NCBI GenBank assembly: GCA_020081605.1
Contig: JAHREC010000018.1
Coordinates: forward strand, 4,588,001 to 4,652,000
Reading direction: 5' to 3'
Source of the DNA: Albifimbria verrucaria
Lineage: Eukaryota; Ascomycota; Sordariomycetes; Hypocreales; Stachybotryaceae
DNA length: 64,000 nucleotides
This document shows positions 26,861 through 36,079 of this stretch, one piece after another; positions within the stretch are counted from its first letter, which is position 1; every line of letters begins with the position of its first letter. The translations under genes were made by a program, and so were the position numbers. The notes under the pieces were generated by a model. The model was given only the letters and a program-made list of their open reading frames with translations. It was not told the origin of the DNA and ran no database searches.

Positions 26861-27105
26861 CTTCAACATATATTCTCTCCAGATCGAACTCCTTCGATGT
26901 CTATCTCCGATACTTTCCTTCGGAAACTTTGTTCACCTTTTCATCATGCCCATACACTTACTCTCCACAAAATCAACCCTTTTGGCATTTACATGAAGTC
27001 TGCTAGTACTGGTTGGCTCATATAAATCTCTTTTACCATCCTGTCCACGGGATTTCTTCTCTCGTACATGCTACTTGCCCGTTGTTGTTCTCAAAACTGA
27101 CCGTC

Positions 27106-29560
27106 ATGGCGAGAAGAAAGGGAAACAAGGCCAAAGCCAGAATTACAGCCCCATCTACTACATTCTCCGCACCACAGGCAACCCTCACTCCGCTATACCA
27201 GAAAGCTTCCAGAGGATCCCTCAATCAGGAGGAACAAATCACCATGGCTCAACGCTCGCCAAAGGTCAAGCGTTATGGAGCGACGGAGTCAAAGGATCGT
27301 CTTGACAGAGAGGGTTTCCACCCTCAAGTTACCAACCGCTCGGTGCCTCAAATCCACCTTACATGGCTCCTATTCGCCCAGCGAATGATGGACAAGCCTA
27401 CACGAGATGAATACGTGCGTGGCTTCAAGGGCTACAACGGTGTCGCCCATTCTGTATCTCGTCAATTGACACGAGTGAGTTCACCGGACACTCCCACAAT
27501 CCAACATTACTACCCTTTGATGATGCTGACTTACCAAGGCTCCATTGATCTTCCGGCCCGAGTTCCTTCGAGAAGATTTTGGCGAACAGTCCGTACGTGG
27601 GCAAAATGAACCCAATGGGCTGATCAATATTCTCGAAAGCCCACATGTTGGGGGCAAATTGTCGAACTTGTGTTCTCAGACGGCCTCAAAACAGCACAGT
27701 CTTTGGCACTCACATGCACAAGAGTTTGGCGAATACTCGGCGAGGCATCTGTAAGCCTTATGAAACCACCCTTAATTCATCATGGCAATGCTGACAACCT
27801 CTAGAACATTTGGGATTTTCATGCTGCTCAATTTCGAACCCAGGGCCACAATGGCGTCTTTGCTGTCACAGCTCCTGAGTACACTATCGGAGAACTTCTT
27901 CGAGCACGCGTCGAGGATCCTTTGGGAACAGATCCTAGCAACTTCGTGTCGGGATGGTCCCGCGCGGCGCTATCTCACGACGAGATAGTGTCAGATATGT
28001 TGATTCTCCTCTCGCTTCGGAAATTGGACCTAAGCCAAGCTGCATCCGATAGCTCGAAGGCATCCAAGATCTCTACACCTTTACTTAAACCAACATTCGA
28101 GCAGAGGGTCCTAGATATGTTGGGACACCTCAAATCGATCAAAGATGTCTTCAAGTCCAGTCAATTCACAATCAAGAATGGCCTGCAGTTATTTGAAGCT
28201 CAACCTGGACAAGCACTGCGCTGTTTCCAGCAACTCTGTAAGTTGATGGTGTTTATAGAGTCAATATTTGAAGGCTAATATACCACAGTAACCCAAATCA
28301 ACAGCCACCGTGGTGCTATTAAAGTGCTGTCATTTTACAAGACACCGCTCCTCGACTGCCGCGTATTGGCTGTCATCCTACGGGCCTGCCCGAAAGTGAC
28401 AATGCTTGGAATTTACAACTGTCCATTGATTCACTTTGGCGATGTCGTTTGTATCCTGGATCTCATCTGGGAAATAAACAAGGAGCGTAGGGCCTCATCC
28501 CTGCCTATGATTCAATCCTTTGACTTCTTTCCACGATACCATAATGGAATGCCGTATCAAGACGATCGAGGTACTGGATACGGGTTAACATGGGGTCCTC
28601 AGAAGATGGAAGTGGTGCAGAGAGGCTTCTTCCTCTTGATCCTGAAGGCTTTTATGAAGTCAAAGGTGATGAAGCTAGACCTCCTCTTCTCAAAGAACCA
28701 CGCTTTCGTCAACTATTTGAGAAGCATTCCAAACCCCCACTGGCGGTCCCTTCATTTTTGGATGCGCTGTATCGTTTCATGGATCTCCATCCAAAGAAAA
28801 CGACTGACTATGAAAATGAGTTCAAGAGAGTCGTTTACGACATGTTGAAACAAGTTCGTATTGGACTTGAGAGACTTGACGCAGACTTCCCAAGTACTAC
28901 CTCCATATAATGGGAAGCCACCTTCATTTCTGCTCATCGTGCGGATATGAGATGTTTGAGGAGTTCTTCACAGCGGAAGCACGAACAACAAGACCTCACA
29001 GACGGGTCTGTTCCGGTTGCACGCTTCAGAGATACCTCGATCAAGAGACAGACCATATGAAAATGGAACTCAAGGATGTCTTAACTTGTCTTTTTCCGAA
29101 CTGGAACGAGGCTGAGTTTAATCTCGATGCTCCTATTCCTTCCAAAGGGATTAAGATCATCAACCTCAAGACAGCCTGCTGCATCCGTCCGCGCCCACCT
29201 TCTCTTCAGGTCTTACCGAATGGCCTCTTGCACGAACCCCAGTATTTGGAGCCCCTGGTGAGAGATAACAAGGTTCATAGTGATTCCTTGCAGAATCTCC
29301 CAAGCCTCGATGAGCTTGTCGGTGGCGGCCACATTGAGCATTGGCATAACGCAAATCGCAAATGCGCCAACCTTGAGATGTACAGGAAATGCCTGTACTT
29401 GCTACAACAGCAGAAAGGTGACAAAAGGCCCGGGCCACCGTTCTTCGAAGACGACATTGACGAATGCCAATTTCGAAACGTTCATGTTCATTCCATCCAA
29501 AGCTATAACTTTCCCAGGGCTGTGCAATTCTACGCCGCCTTGCGGAAGACAGGGTGGTAA
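27106..29560 (+). CDS. F-box-like protein with C-terminal CxxC pairs, function unknown
   Basis: Four exons: 27106-27474, 27539-27750, 27805-28237 and 28289-29560, all GT-AG. The restored length is about 762 residues. The N-terminus is basic (MARRKGNKAKAR). Around residues 155-200 there is an F-box-like stretch (IVELVFSDGLKTAQSLALTC then WRIL and NIWDF), similar to the Leu/Trp pattern of fungal F-box proteins. A leucine-rich middle follows (LSFYKTPLLDCRVLAVILRA, CPKVTMLGIYNCPLIHF) that could be degenerate LRRs. The C-terminal third has two CxxC pairs (FCSSCGY and VCSGCTL, about 28 residues apart) that could bind zinc. Breaks at 27650-27654, 28592-28595 and 28889-28891 are each one base short; restoring them makes 763 codons exactly and puts every intron in phase. 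A role in SCF ubiquitin ligase targeting is only an inference. The long empty regions upstream and the lack of a name suggest a lineage-restricted gene. Confidence 0.72.
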
Positions 29561-30296
29561 ATTACATATCAGGAGAGCCCGGTAGCCGCTGTTATGAACC
29601 AGAAGACGAATACAAATCGTCATGCATTGATGAAGTTGGTGTTTAAAAGACAGCTCTGAGGTCAATACGTCATCTCAGTCTGCTTGGACAAAGGAGCAAG
29701 TCAGCCAAGCACTCGAGGGTTCTGCTGAGAACAAAAATTCGAGGAAGTGGCGTGCTAGGCCAGAGAAAGGCTGCAGCTCTTGGTTTTGTAGGGAGGTTTT
29801 GTAGGGAGGTTTTGCTTACAGCCCATCCCGTGGGACTTGCTTGGTTTTGCCTAGGGAGACAAAGGCACAGAAATTTGGAATTCACGCGTCGCATTGATTT
29901 GGAACATGAAGTTCTTCTCACAGCAATCCCTTCTTGTCACGCACAGTCATCTTGGACAAGAGCGTCGACTTGATGGTGAGGCTAGGTGGGAAGGATAGGG
30001 ATGAAGACGAGCAACGAAGGATATTGTTCCTGAACGAGGCAGGCAGTAGTTAAGGCTGCAGATAGTCAAATAAGTAGGTTTTCAATTAATCTAACGTTTG
30101 ACTGCGGTGCAAAGAACATGGAAGAAATGTCTATTAATTGCCTGTTTTTGTATTAATGAATGGCCATTGAGTGATAACATGGTCGTTGTTGGAGACGATA
30201 AGTGCACGTGACCGGGATTTTGCGATACCCATTTCGAAACCTCACGTAGGAACTCAACTTTCGGTCTAAGCATTCAGGTCCAGAAACGCCGACACC
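29561..30296. other. Intergenic region with a short tandem duplication
   Basis: Contains the 3' flank of the F-box-like gene and the promoter of bL36m. At 29782-29815 a 13 bp unit (GTAGGGAGGTTTT) is duplicated in tandem. No coding feature is supported. Confidence 0.6.
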
Positions 30297-30723
30297 ATGG
30301 CATCCTTATTACGTTCCTTGTCAATTCCTGCGGGTCTGCTTGGCTCTCGACCTGCGTTCGGTGCATTTCTGTCGCGAAGCGCAGGTGCACCCAGCAGCTT
30401 CGTGACCAGCGTCTTCGGCCAGGGCGCGCATTCCATCTTCGCAGCCACGTCGAGGGCAGTGGGCGGAGCGTTGATGCAGCAAACGAGGGGCATGAAGGTC
30501 CACAGTTCGATCAAGAAGAGATGCGAGCACTGCAAGGTCAGTCACAAGTCGGCCGCGCTCGGCTTTTGACACCACCTACCTCGACAAGCAGCACCACGCC
30601 GAGTAGTTTGCTAACCAGACTTGCGAGTTTTAGGTCGTTCGACGTAAGGCCGGCAAGAGACACAACGGCTACCTGTACATCATCTGCAAGGCGAACCCGA
30701 GACACAAGCAGCGACAGGGTTAA
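30297..30723 (+). CDS. Mitochondrial large-subunit ribosomal protein bL36m
   Basis: Exons are 30297-30536 and 30634-30723, with a GTCAGT donor and TTTTAG acceptor, giving 109 residues with no frame break. The first 65 residues are Ser/Ala/Arg-rich and look like a mitochondrial targeting sequence. The C-terminal 44 residues are a complete bL36 protein: MKVHSSIKKRCEHC, then VRRKAGKRHNGYLYIICK and NPRHKQRQG. The zinc ligands of bL36 (Cys, Cys, Cys, His) are all present. In S. cerevisiae the counterpart is RTC6. It is a short structural protein of the mitoribosome peptidyl-transferase region. It faces the LYR-motif gene tail to tail, 203 bp apart. The start is the first ATG, and the intron falls exactly inside the CEHC-K motif. 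Confidence 0.95.
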
Positions 30724-30926
30724 GCTGCGTGTTTGGAGGACGAGCGATTCACAAATTGTACGACTACAGACGATCGATGGCGCATATTTGGCCGGCGAAA
30801 AAAGGTTCTTGAGGGCGCATCGCAGACTTCTGGTACGGCTCAGATAGAAGAAGGAGTTGATAGAACTTGGGAGGCTGATCCGCCCCGATCGAAAGACTCT
30901 TTTCGAATGTATAATACAAACAAACG

Positions 30927-31368
30927 CTACATACCCCGATATACCGCTCCATGCTCTCCCATTCTGTTTTCCCCGTTGATAACAAGTACCTAATATGAGC
31001 CTTGAGAGAGTGCAATGTTAGTTGAGACAGATTTTTGCCGGGAGTCGCGATGAATCGGGCTTACAATATCTGTTACATTTCTATGACGCTCGAACTCGTC
31101 GCGCGCATACTTGCGGGACTCGGCGCGGGTTTGAGGATCCTCAATCTTTGGATGCCTCGGATGACGGTGCGGTAGAAGGCGAGGACACGGGTTCGTTGGA
31201 GGAACTGCGTCCCAGTATCAGTTCAAGCCGTCACTCAACCAGCGGGACGGGAGCTCAAGAAAGAAATTAAATTACATGGTCAAGACTCAATGCCGCGCCG
31301 AGCCGCGAGGGCTTCCGGTGGGTGGCATAGCCACGGCCAATCCGTAGCAGACGGACACTGAGATTCAT
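30927..31368 (-). CDS. LYR-motif mitochondrial protein, LYRM2-like
   Basis: A small gene hidden by two introns and two frame breaks. Exons on the minus strand: 31276-31368, 31065-31204 and 30927-31000, with GTAATT and GTAAGC donors and GCAG and CAAG acceptors. The restored length is 102 residues. The N-terminus (MNLSVRLLRIGRGYATHRK) is Arg-rich without acidic residues, as expected of a mitochondrial presequence. The LYR signature is RTRVLAFYRTVIRG (FYR in place of LYR), followed by the helix ESRKYARDEFERHRNVTDI and the C-terminal IRYLLSTGKTEWESMERY, which is characteristic of LYRM2-type proteins. LYR proteins bind the acyl carrier protein and assist Fe-S or respiratory-complex assembly. The breaks are at the T run 31147-31149 and the C run 30934-30937; each needs one base, after which the exons give 31, 47 and 24 codons plus a stop. 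It is divergent from NAA40, 281 bp away. Confidence 0.85.
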
Positions 31369-31649
31369 GAAAAGAATCCTTTTGTTTTATACAAGTTTTA
31401 TTGAGACATTGTTGTGAAAATGCCATGTATGTACATGATGTATTCGACAATGGGATTTCTTCAGTCGAGGCCCGGGCCGGTCCAACCTCGGATAACGCAT
31501 TGGCAGTGGAAACAGGCCAGGACTTGTTGGCATTCGTCATCATTGGCATTGTGTACGACTGCACAGCCAAGAAGGAGTTAAATTCATCATGATTGCCCTG
31601 TGAGAAGTACCCGCTGCCTGGGTAATTTTGGGGGTTTTTGTTTCCAACA

Positions 31650-32562
31650 ATGGGTTCCGTGCCGGCAGCTGTCGAAGATGTAGCGTCAACGTCGAGGCGT
31701 GTTACTAGGAGTCGGCCAGTGGTGATCACTCCCATTGAGATGGCCAACAAGAAGACCGATGAGGAGTTCATAGACGAGTATCTATGCCCCAGGTAAGGCA
31801 ATCTCTAGGCATGGCCGAAACTGCACCGAATTGGTTTTTCTGACATGGCTGCTTGAAGTGCTGGCTGGACAGACTGGGCCCATCCAACAACAGGCGCCAA
31901 GTACGTGCTGAGCTTCAAGCAAGCAGGCGAACTCACAGCAGAGGAGGAAGAAGAATGCTTCGCCCTCGTTGACAAAACAAGCGGGCCCGACTATCGTAGT
32001 TCTTCCGTCGGCTGGCATCCTGCTGCCAAGCGGAAAGAGATGAAGTCGCCGGAGCTGCGCTACATTCTCGTCCTCGACGAGGAAGGCTGCGTCAAGGGAT
32101 TCACGTCTATGATGCCAACTTTTGAGTATGGAGATCCTGTGGTGTACTGCTATGAGATCCATCTTGAAGAAGAGTTGCAACGGTATGTTCATCAAATGCC
32201 GTGATTCCCACTCCTAGTTATATCTTCCCCGACAGTCTCCAAGTGCACCGCCTATGGAAAAACGAAGCAAACACTAATCCAAGCGATACCACAGCACCGG
32301 CCTAGGGAAGCGCCTGCTGCAGCACATCATGGACACGGCAGAGAAGATCCCTTCGGTTCGCAAGACCATGCTCACGTGCTTCTTGAGCAACGCCAATGGC
32401 CTCAAGTTCTACGAGAAGATGGGCTTCGTCAGGGACCCTTCCTCGCCTGGCGAGCGCAAGCTGCGAGGCGGCAAGGTCGTGACCCCGGACTATGTTATTC
32501 TCAGCCGGTTAACTGCGAGGGCGCGCCACGAGAGCTTTCCGGTTGCTGAATTACCGGGCTGA
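31650..32562 (+). CDS. NAA40: Histone N-alpha-acetyltransferase NatD (NAA40/Nat4)
   Basis: Three exons: 31650-31792, 31859-32182 and 32295-32562, all GT-AG. They sum to 245 codons including the stop, with no frame break. The product is a GNAT-fold acetyltransferase of 244 residues. The acetyl-CoA-binding motif A is RTGLGKRLLQHIM, split by the second intron, and motif B is LTCFLSNANGLKFYEKMGF. The central SVGWHPAAKRKEM and RYILVLDEEG, VKGFTSMMPTFE and YCYEIHL strands match the NAA40/Nat4 family, which acetylates the N-terminal Ser of histones H4 and H2A co-translationally. The N-terminal 45 residues are a short charged extension (TSRRVTRSRP). The acceptor at 31858 was chosen because it gives the in-frame WTDWAHPTTGAKY entry expected for this family. 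Confidence 0.88.
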
Positions 32563-33150
32563 AGTGTTCGAGTGTGTGTTACGATTGGAGGGGTGATGGT
32601 ATATACCCTTGAGTCTCGACGTGTTATGTTGTTCTTGGAACTTGATGGTCCTTGGAGGGACGAATACTGAGAAAGTGGTCAAGTCCGAGTTGAGTAGATA
32701 TAAAAAGGCCGGCTTGGGACCAAACTCATGTCAGAACCGTACCATCATGGTTGCACATCCGAAGTCCGATGTGCCCCAGGGTAGCCAAGGCGGAGTAATG
32801 AGTTGACACTACCCATAGCCACCCAGCAGTCAAGAGGCATGATAGACAAAATGTTGCTTGTGTCAGGCAGGCCAGTCGCTAGTAGGAATTCACATCAACT
32901 CAAATAGTTCAGTCAGGCTACTTCACTCTACGTGGCAACACAGAACATCAGGTGAGAAAGAGAGAGTATGCTCGTTCCAAGATTGGTTTTTTCTTTCATT
33001 CGAGAATATGTAGATATCCACCAAGCCGCTGTCCCATGTCCATACCCAAACTCCAAAAACCAAAAATCTCACCCCGAACCACCAATACGAAAGCTTTTTT
33101 CGACAACGTGGATATCTCATCAATCATATTCATCGCATGGAATTTTTCAT
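32563..33150. other. Convergent intergenic region
   Basis: 3' flanks of NAA40 and IMP dehydrogenase. Nothing coding is seen; the overlapping short frames at 32.95-33.35 kb run into the antisense of IMPDH. Confidence 0.6.
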
Positions 33151-35042
33151 TTAAGCGTAGAGCTTCTTCTCGTAGGCTTCCATGTTCACGTTACCCTCCA
33201 GCTGGGCACTTGCGGTTCGGATCTCGAAGCGCAGAGTACCGTTAGCAGCACACTCGTGCAGCTCCTTCAGGCTCTGCATACCGCAGTCCTGCATGGAGTG
33301 CTTGAGGCCAGCCGCAAGGTAGGGCACAAACTTGTTGATGGAGCTAGGTTTTGTTAGCATACGTTCGAATGGAACAGATGACATGAAGGGAAGGGGAAAA
33401 AACTTACCCTCGGTGAGCCACAGAGCCGGAAACACCCTGGGCAACGAGAACGCTGTCACCCTCGGAGAAGTAACGAGCGGTACCAGCGTTGCTCTTCTGG
33501 CTGTCCTTGCCGCCGCCACCAGCCTTCTTGTCCTGCATGGCGTCGATGCTGCCCATGCCACGGTACGCTTTGACCAGCTTACCCTCTCGGGACACGAAGG
33601 ACGTACCGGGAGACTCAGTTGTACCAGCCAACAGGCCACCCATCATGACAGTGGAAGCGCCAAGAGAAAGACCCTTGACAATGTGGCCAACGTTCTGAAC
33701 ACCACCATCGGCAATGCAAGGAACGCCGAATCGGGCGGCAAAGGTGCTGACAGCGTAGACAGAGGCGGCCTGAGGGCGGCCAACAGCCATAACCTCCTGG
33801 GTGATGCAAGCGGAGCCGCTGCCCATGCCAATTCGGAGACCGTCGACGCCGGCAGCAATAAGAGAAGCAGCCTGCTCTCGAGTAACGACGTTTCCGCCGA
33901 TGACATCGAGGTTAGGGAACTCGGTCTTGATCCACTTGACCATGTCGATCTGGTACATGCTGTTACCCTGAGAGCTGTCCAGGATAACAATGTCAAGACC
34001 AGCATCGACCAGCTTCTTGAGACGGATCTTGTCCTCGGGACGAGTTCCGATGGCAGCAGCGCAGATGAGCTGCTTGCTGTCTGGAAGCTTGGAAGCCAGA
34101 GGGAAGTGCTGGTTCTTGGTCAAGTCGGAGCGGGAGATCATGGAAACAAGGTTGAAGTCCTTGTCCACGATAGGCAGCTTGCCCTTCTTGGACTTGGCGA
34201 GGATGACGTTGGCCTCGGCAAGATCGACACCGTCGGGGGCGGTGATAAGGTCTGTGACCATGACCTTGGAGACGGGCTCGTTGTCGTCATCCTCGAACTG
34301 GATGTCACGGTTGGTGACGATACCGAGCAGCTTTGAGCCCAGCTTTCCGTCCTCTATCATCGTGTTAGCAGGCCTGGGTCTGCAAGGATGATATGTGGAA
34401 ACAGTTGAGAATATTCAAAAGAAGGGGCATGCTTGTATATCATAGTATAGTCTTTCACCACGACAGGCGAGCTGTCTCTACGGCGGAACGAAAGTTATAA
34501 TAAAAGGTGTATAATCATGGAGAAGCGTGCAGCCAACGAGTATAGATAGTGAAAAATTGACTGACCTGTGACGGGGAAACCACCGAAACCCCACTTCTCC
34601 TTGAGGGCCTTAGCCTCAGCGACAGTGGTGTTGCGGTCGATGACAACAGGGTCGAGGATGAAGCCGTTCTCGTATCGCTTGACCTTGCGGACCATGTCGG
34701 CCTGGGCATCGGCGGAGCAGTTGTGGTGGATGACACCGAGACCACCCTGTAGAGCCATGTGGATGGCCATCTCGTGCTCAGTGACGGTGTCCATGGGCGA
34801 GGAGACGAAGGGGTCTTGAGGGTGATGCGGCGGGTGACCGGGGAGTCAAGGGACACGGCGGAGGCGGGGAATCCAATGTAACCCGGCAGCAGCAGGAAAT
34901 CATTGTAGGTCAGGCCGCCGTGCTTGGCCGTGTCCATGAGCTCGTGGAGGTCAAGGCCATCAAAGCTCTTGTACTCCTTGAGCACCTCGAGAGCGGTGGT
35001 GTGGTCAAGGACCTGACCGGCAGTGCCGTTGGTAGCGGGCAT
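33151..35042 (-). CDS. Inosine-5'-monophosphate dehydrogenase
   Basis: Oxidises IMP to XMP with NAD, the committed step of guanine nucleotide synthesis in the cytosol. Exons: 34566-35042, 33408-34353 and 33151-33343; 538 residues, normal for fungi. The N-terminal barrel starts [12 protein letters not shown], and [12 protein letters not shown] follows. The CBS pair begins [10 protein letters not shown] and contains [12 protein letters not shown] and [19 protein letters not shown]. The catalytic barrel has LDSSQGNS and [12 protein letters not shown]. The active-site loop is [13 protein letters not shown], with nucleophile Cys342 (codon 33806-33808). The flap [17 protein letters not shown] contains the catalytic Arg-Tyr. 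Residue -1 to the Cys is Ala, and the loop continues AVGRPQ, whereas many animal and Eurotiomycete enzymes have Ile and ACGRPQ. One break at 34810-34813 (G run) needs one base, giving 539 codons. The divergent side contains a TGACTCA site about 400 bp upstream, which could be chance. Confidence 0.93.
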
Positions 35043-36079
35043 TGTGACGGAGAAGACGGGGGATCTTCGAAAAGGTAATGTACAAGATGCTGAGGTCGAA
35101 GACGACAGACGAGACTAGATGAGCCAGGAGACACAAGAGAATCGACTGTTGAGGTTGAAAGGACGCTTCTTCCCGTTGGAAGGAAGAAGGCCAAGGAAGA
35201 AATTCAAATGGGCCGCTCGAAATTTTTTTATCTTTTTTTTTCTGCCATGGAGGGTCTTGCTCGCCTGCATCCACCGCATCCGCCGAAGTACCCACGGTAC
35301 CTACGTGGAGAGACATGCACAGTCAGGTACCTACAGGTACTGTCCGCTGTTGGGTTGGAGGGGAACCCTACGCCTACGCCTACAAAGGAAATGCGGGGCA
35401 GAGACCGCCTTTTCGCCGGACCGGGTAACCAGTGCTTCGGATACAATGACTCAGCCGGTGTGTCTTGGAAATATTTCCTGCTTGCGGGTAGGTACCTGGG
35501 TAAGTGGCAAGCCCAAAAAATAAGACTGCAGATCAAATAGACCTTATGTTTTTACAGTGTGAGTACCAGTATTGTATTGTTCTTTTAATGAGAATCCAAT
35601 AAAATAATTCAACATTAGCAGGATCGTACGATAATTCAAGAGTACAGTTATACATTTGTTCTAATCATCTTCTATTCTTATTTGAACTAAATTCCAACAC
35701 TCATCAACTCACTCCTACTTATTGCTGCTTGCGTAAGCAAAAACAGGTGAACCACAAAACACCACCTTGAACCAGAGGATGGTTTATATAATTCGGGAAA
35801 CTTACCCAATGCCGCCAACTGACATTTACGTCATTAGTAGCAATTGAGTTTTAGCAATCAACTGTTTCCTCGTGGCTCCGGTCTGTACAAGAAACCGTGT
35901 TGAGAACCTTTCTCAGATACTTGTTCAAGTAGAGTCTAATTACCCTACACGCTCATTCAACCTCCACCATATGCTAGGCTCGTCTCATCCATCCCACAGT
36001 GGTTTTATAAAACCTTAGAATACTTGGGTGCTTGATCTATTCACCCGTTTTGTTGTGTCGATAGTAACCAACTAATTCA
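35043..36079. other. IMPDH promoter region and 3' flank of the GH36 gene
   Basis: Contains the IMPDH upstream region with GTAC-rich clusters at 35.29-35.34 kb and an AT-rich LTR-like repeat at 35.53-35.70 kb. No coding frame is supported. Confidence 0.6.
35527..35699 (-). repeat. Candidate solo LTR of a copia-type element, copy C
   Basis: A 173 bp AT-rich unit with TG...CA termini. Read on the minus strand it begins TGTTGGAATTTAG, the start typical of Ty1/copia LTRs, and ends ATCTGCA. Its CTGCAGATCAAATAG end is shared with AT-rich copies at 3.5 and 24.5 kb. I see no matching 5 bp target-site duplication (AAGAC on one side, CTCAT on the other) and no primer-binding site or coding remnant, so this would be an old solo LTR. 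The orientation follows the TGTTGGAA end. Confidence 0.45.

Larger units (their letters stand above)
15666..27105. other. 11.4 kb gene-poor region
   Basis: I find no supportable gene between the PH-domain gene and the F-box-like gene. Short frames on both strands overlap one another, have no consistent splice signals and no recognisable motif, even allowing for the single-base losses seen elsewhere. Contents include pentamer tracts at 16.08-16.17 kb, a GA tract at 18.86 kb, GTAC-rich palindromic islands at 16.0, 17.2, 24.3 and 25.8 kb, an AT-rich LTR-like fragment at 24.5 kb and a CT-rich stretch from 26.75 kb. The segment from 23.4 to 26.3 kb is the best place to look for decayed mobile-element sequence, but I cannot identify one. 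Confidence 0.45.

Noticed and set aside
31280..31801. A 173-residue minus-strand open frame spanning the LYR gene start and NAA40 exon 1
   Set aside because: It overlaps both better-supported genes in the wrong frame and has no recognisable domain.
33332..34336. A 334-residue open frame on the plus strand across IMP dehydrogenase
   Set aside because: It is antisense to IMPDH exon 2. GC-rich codon bias opens the opposite strand; the product is low-complexity and has no family features.
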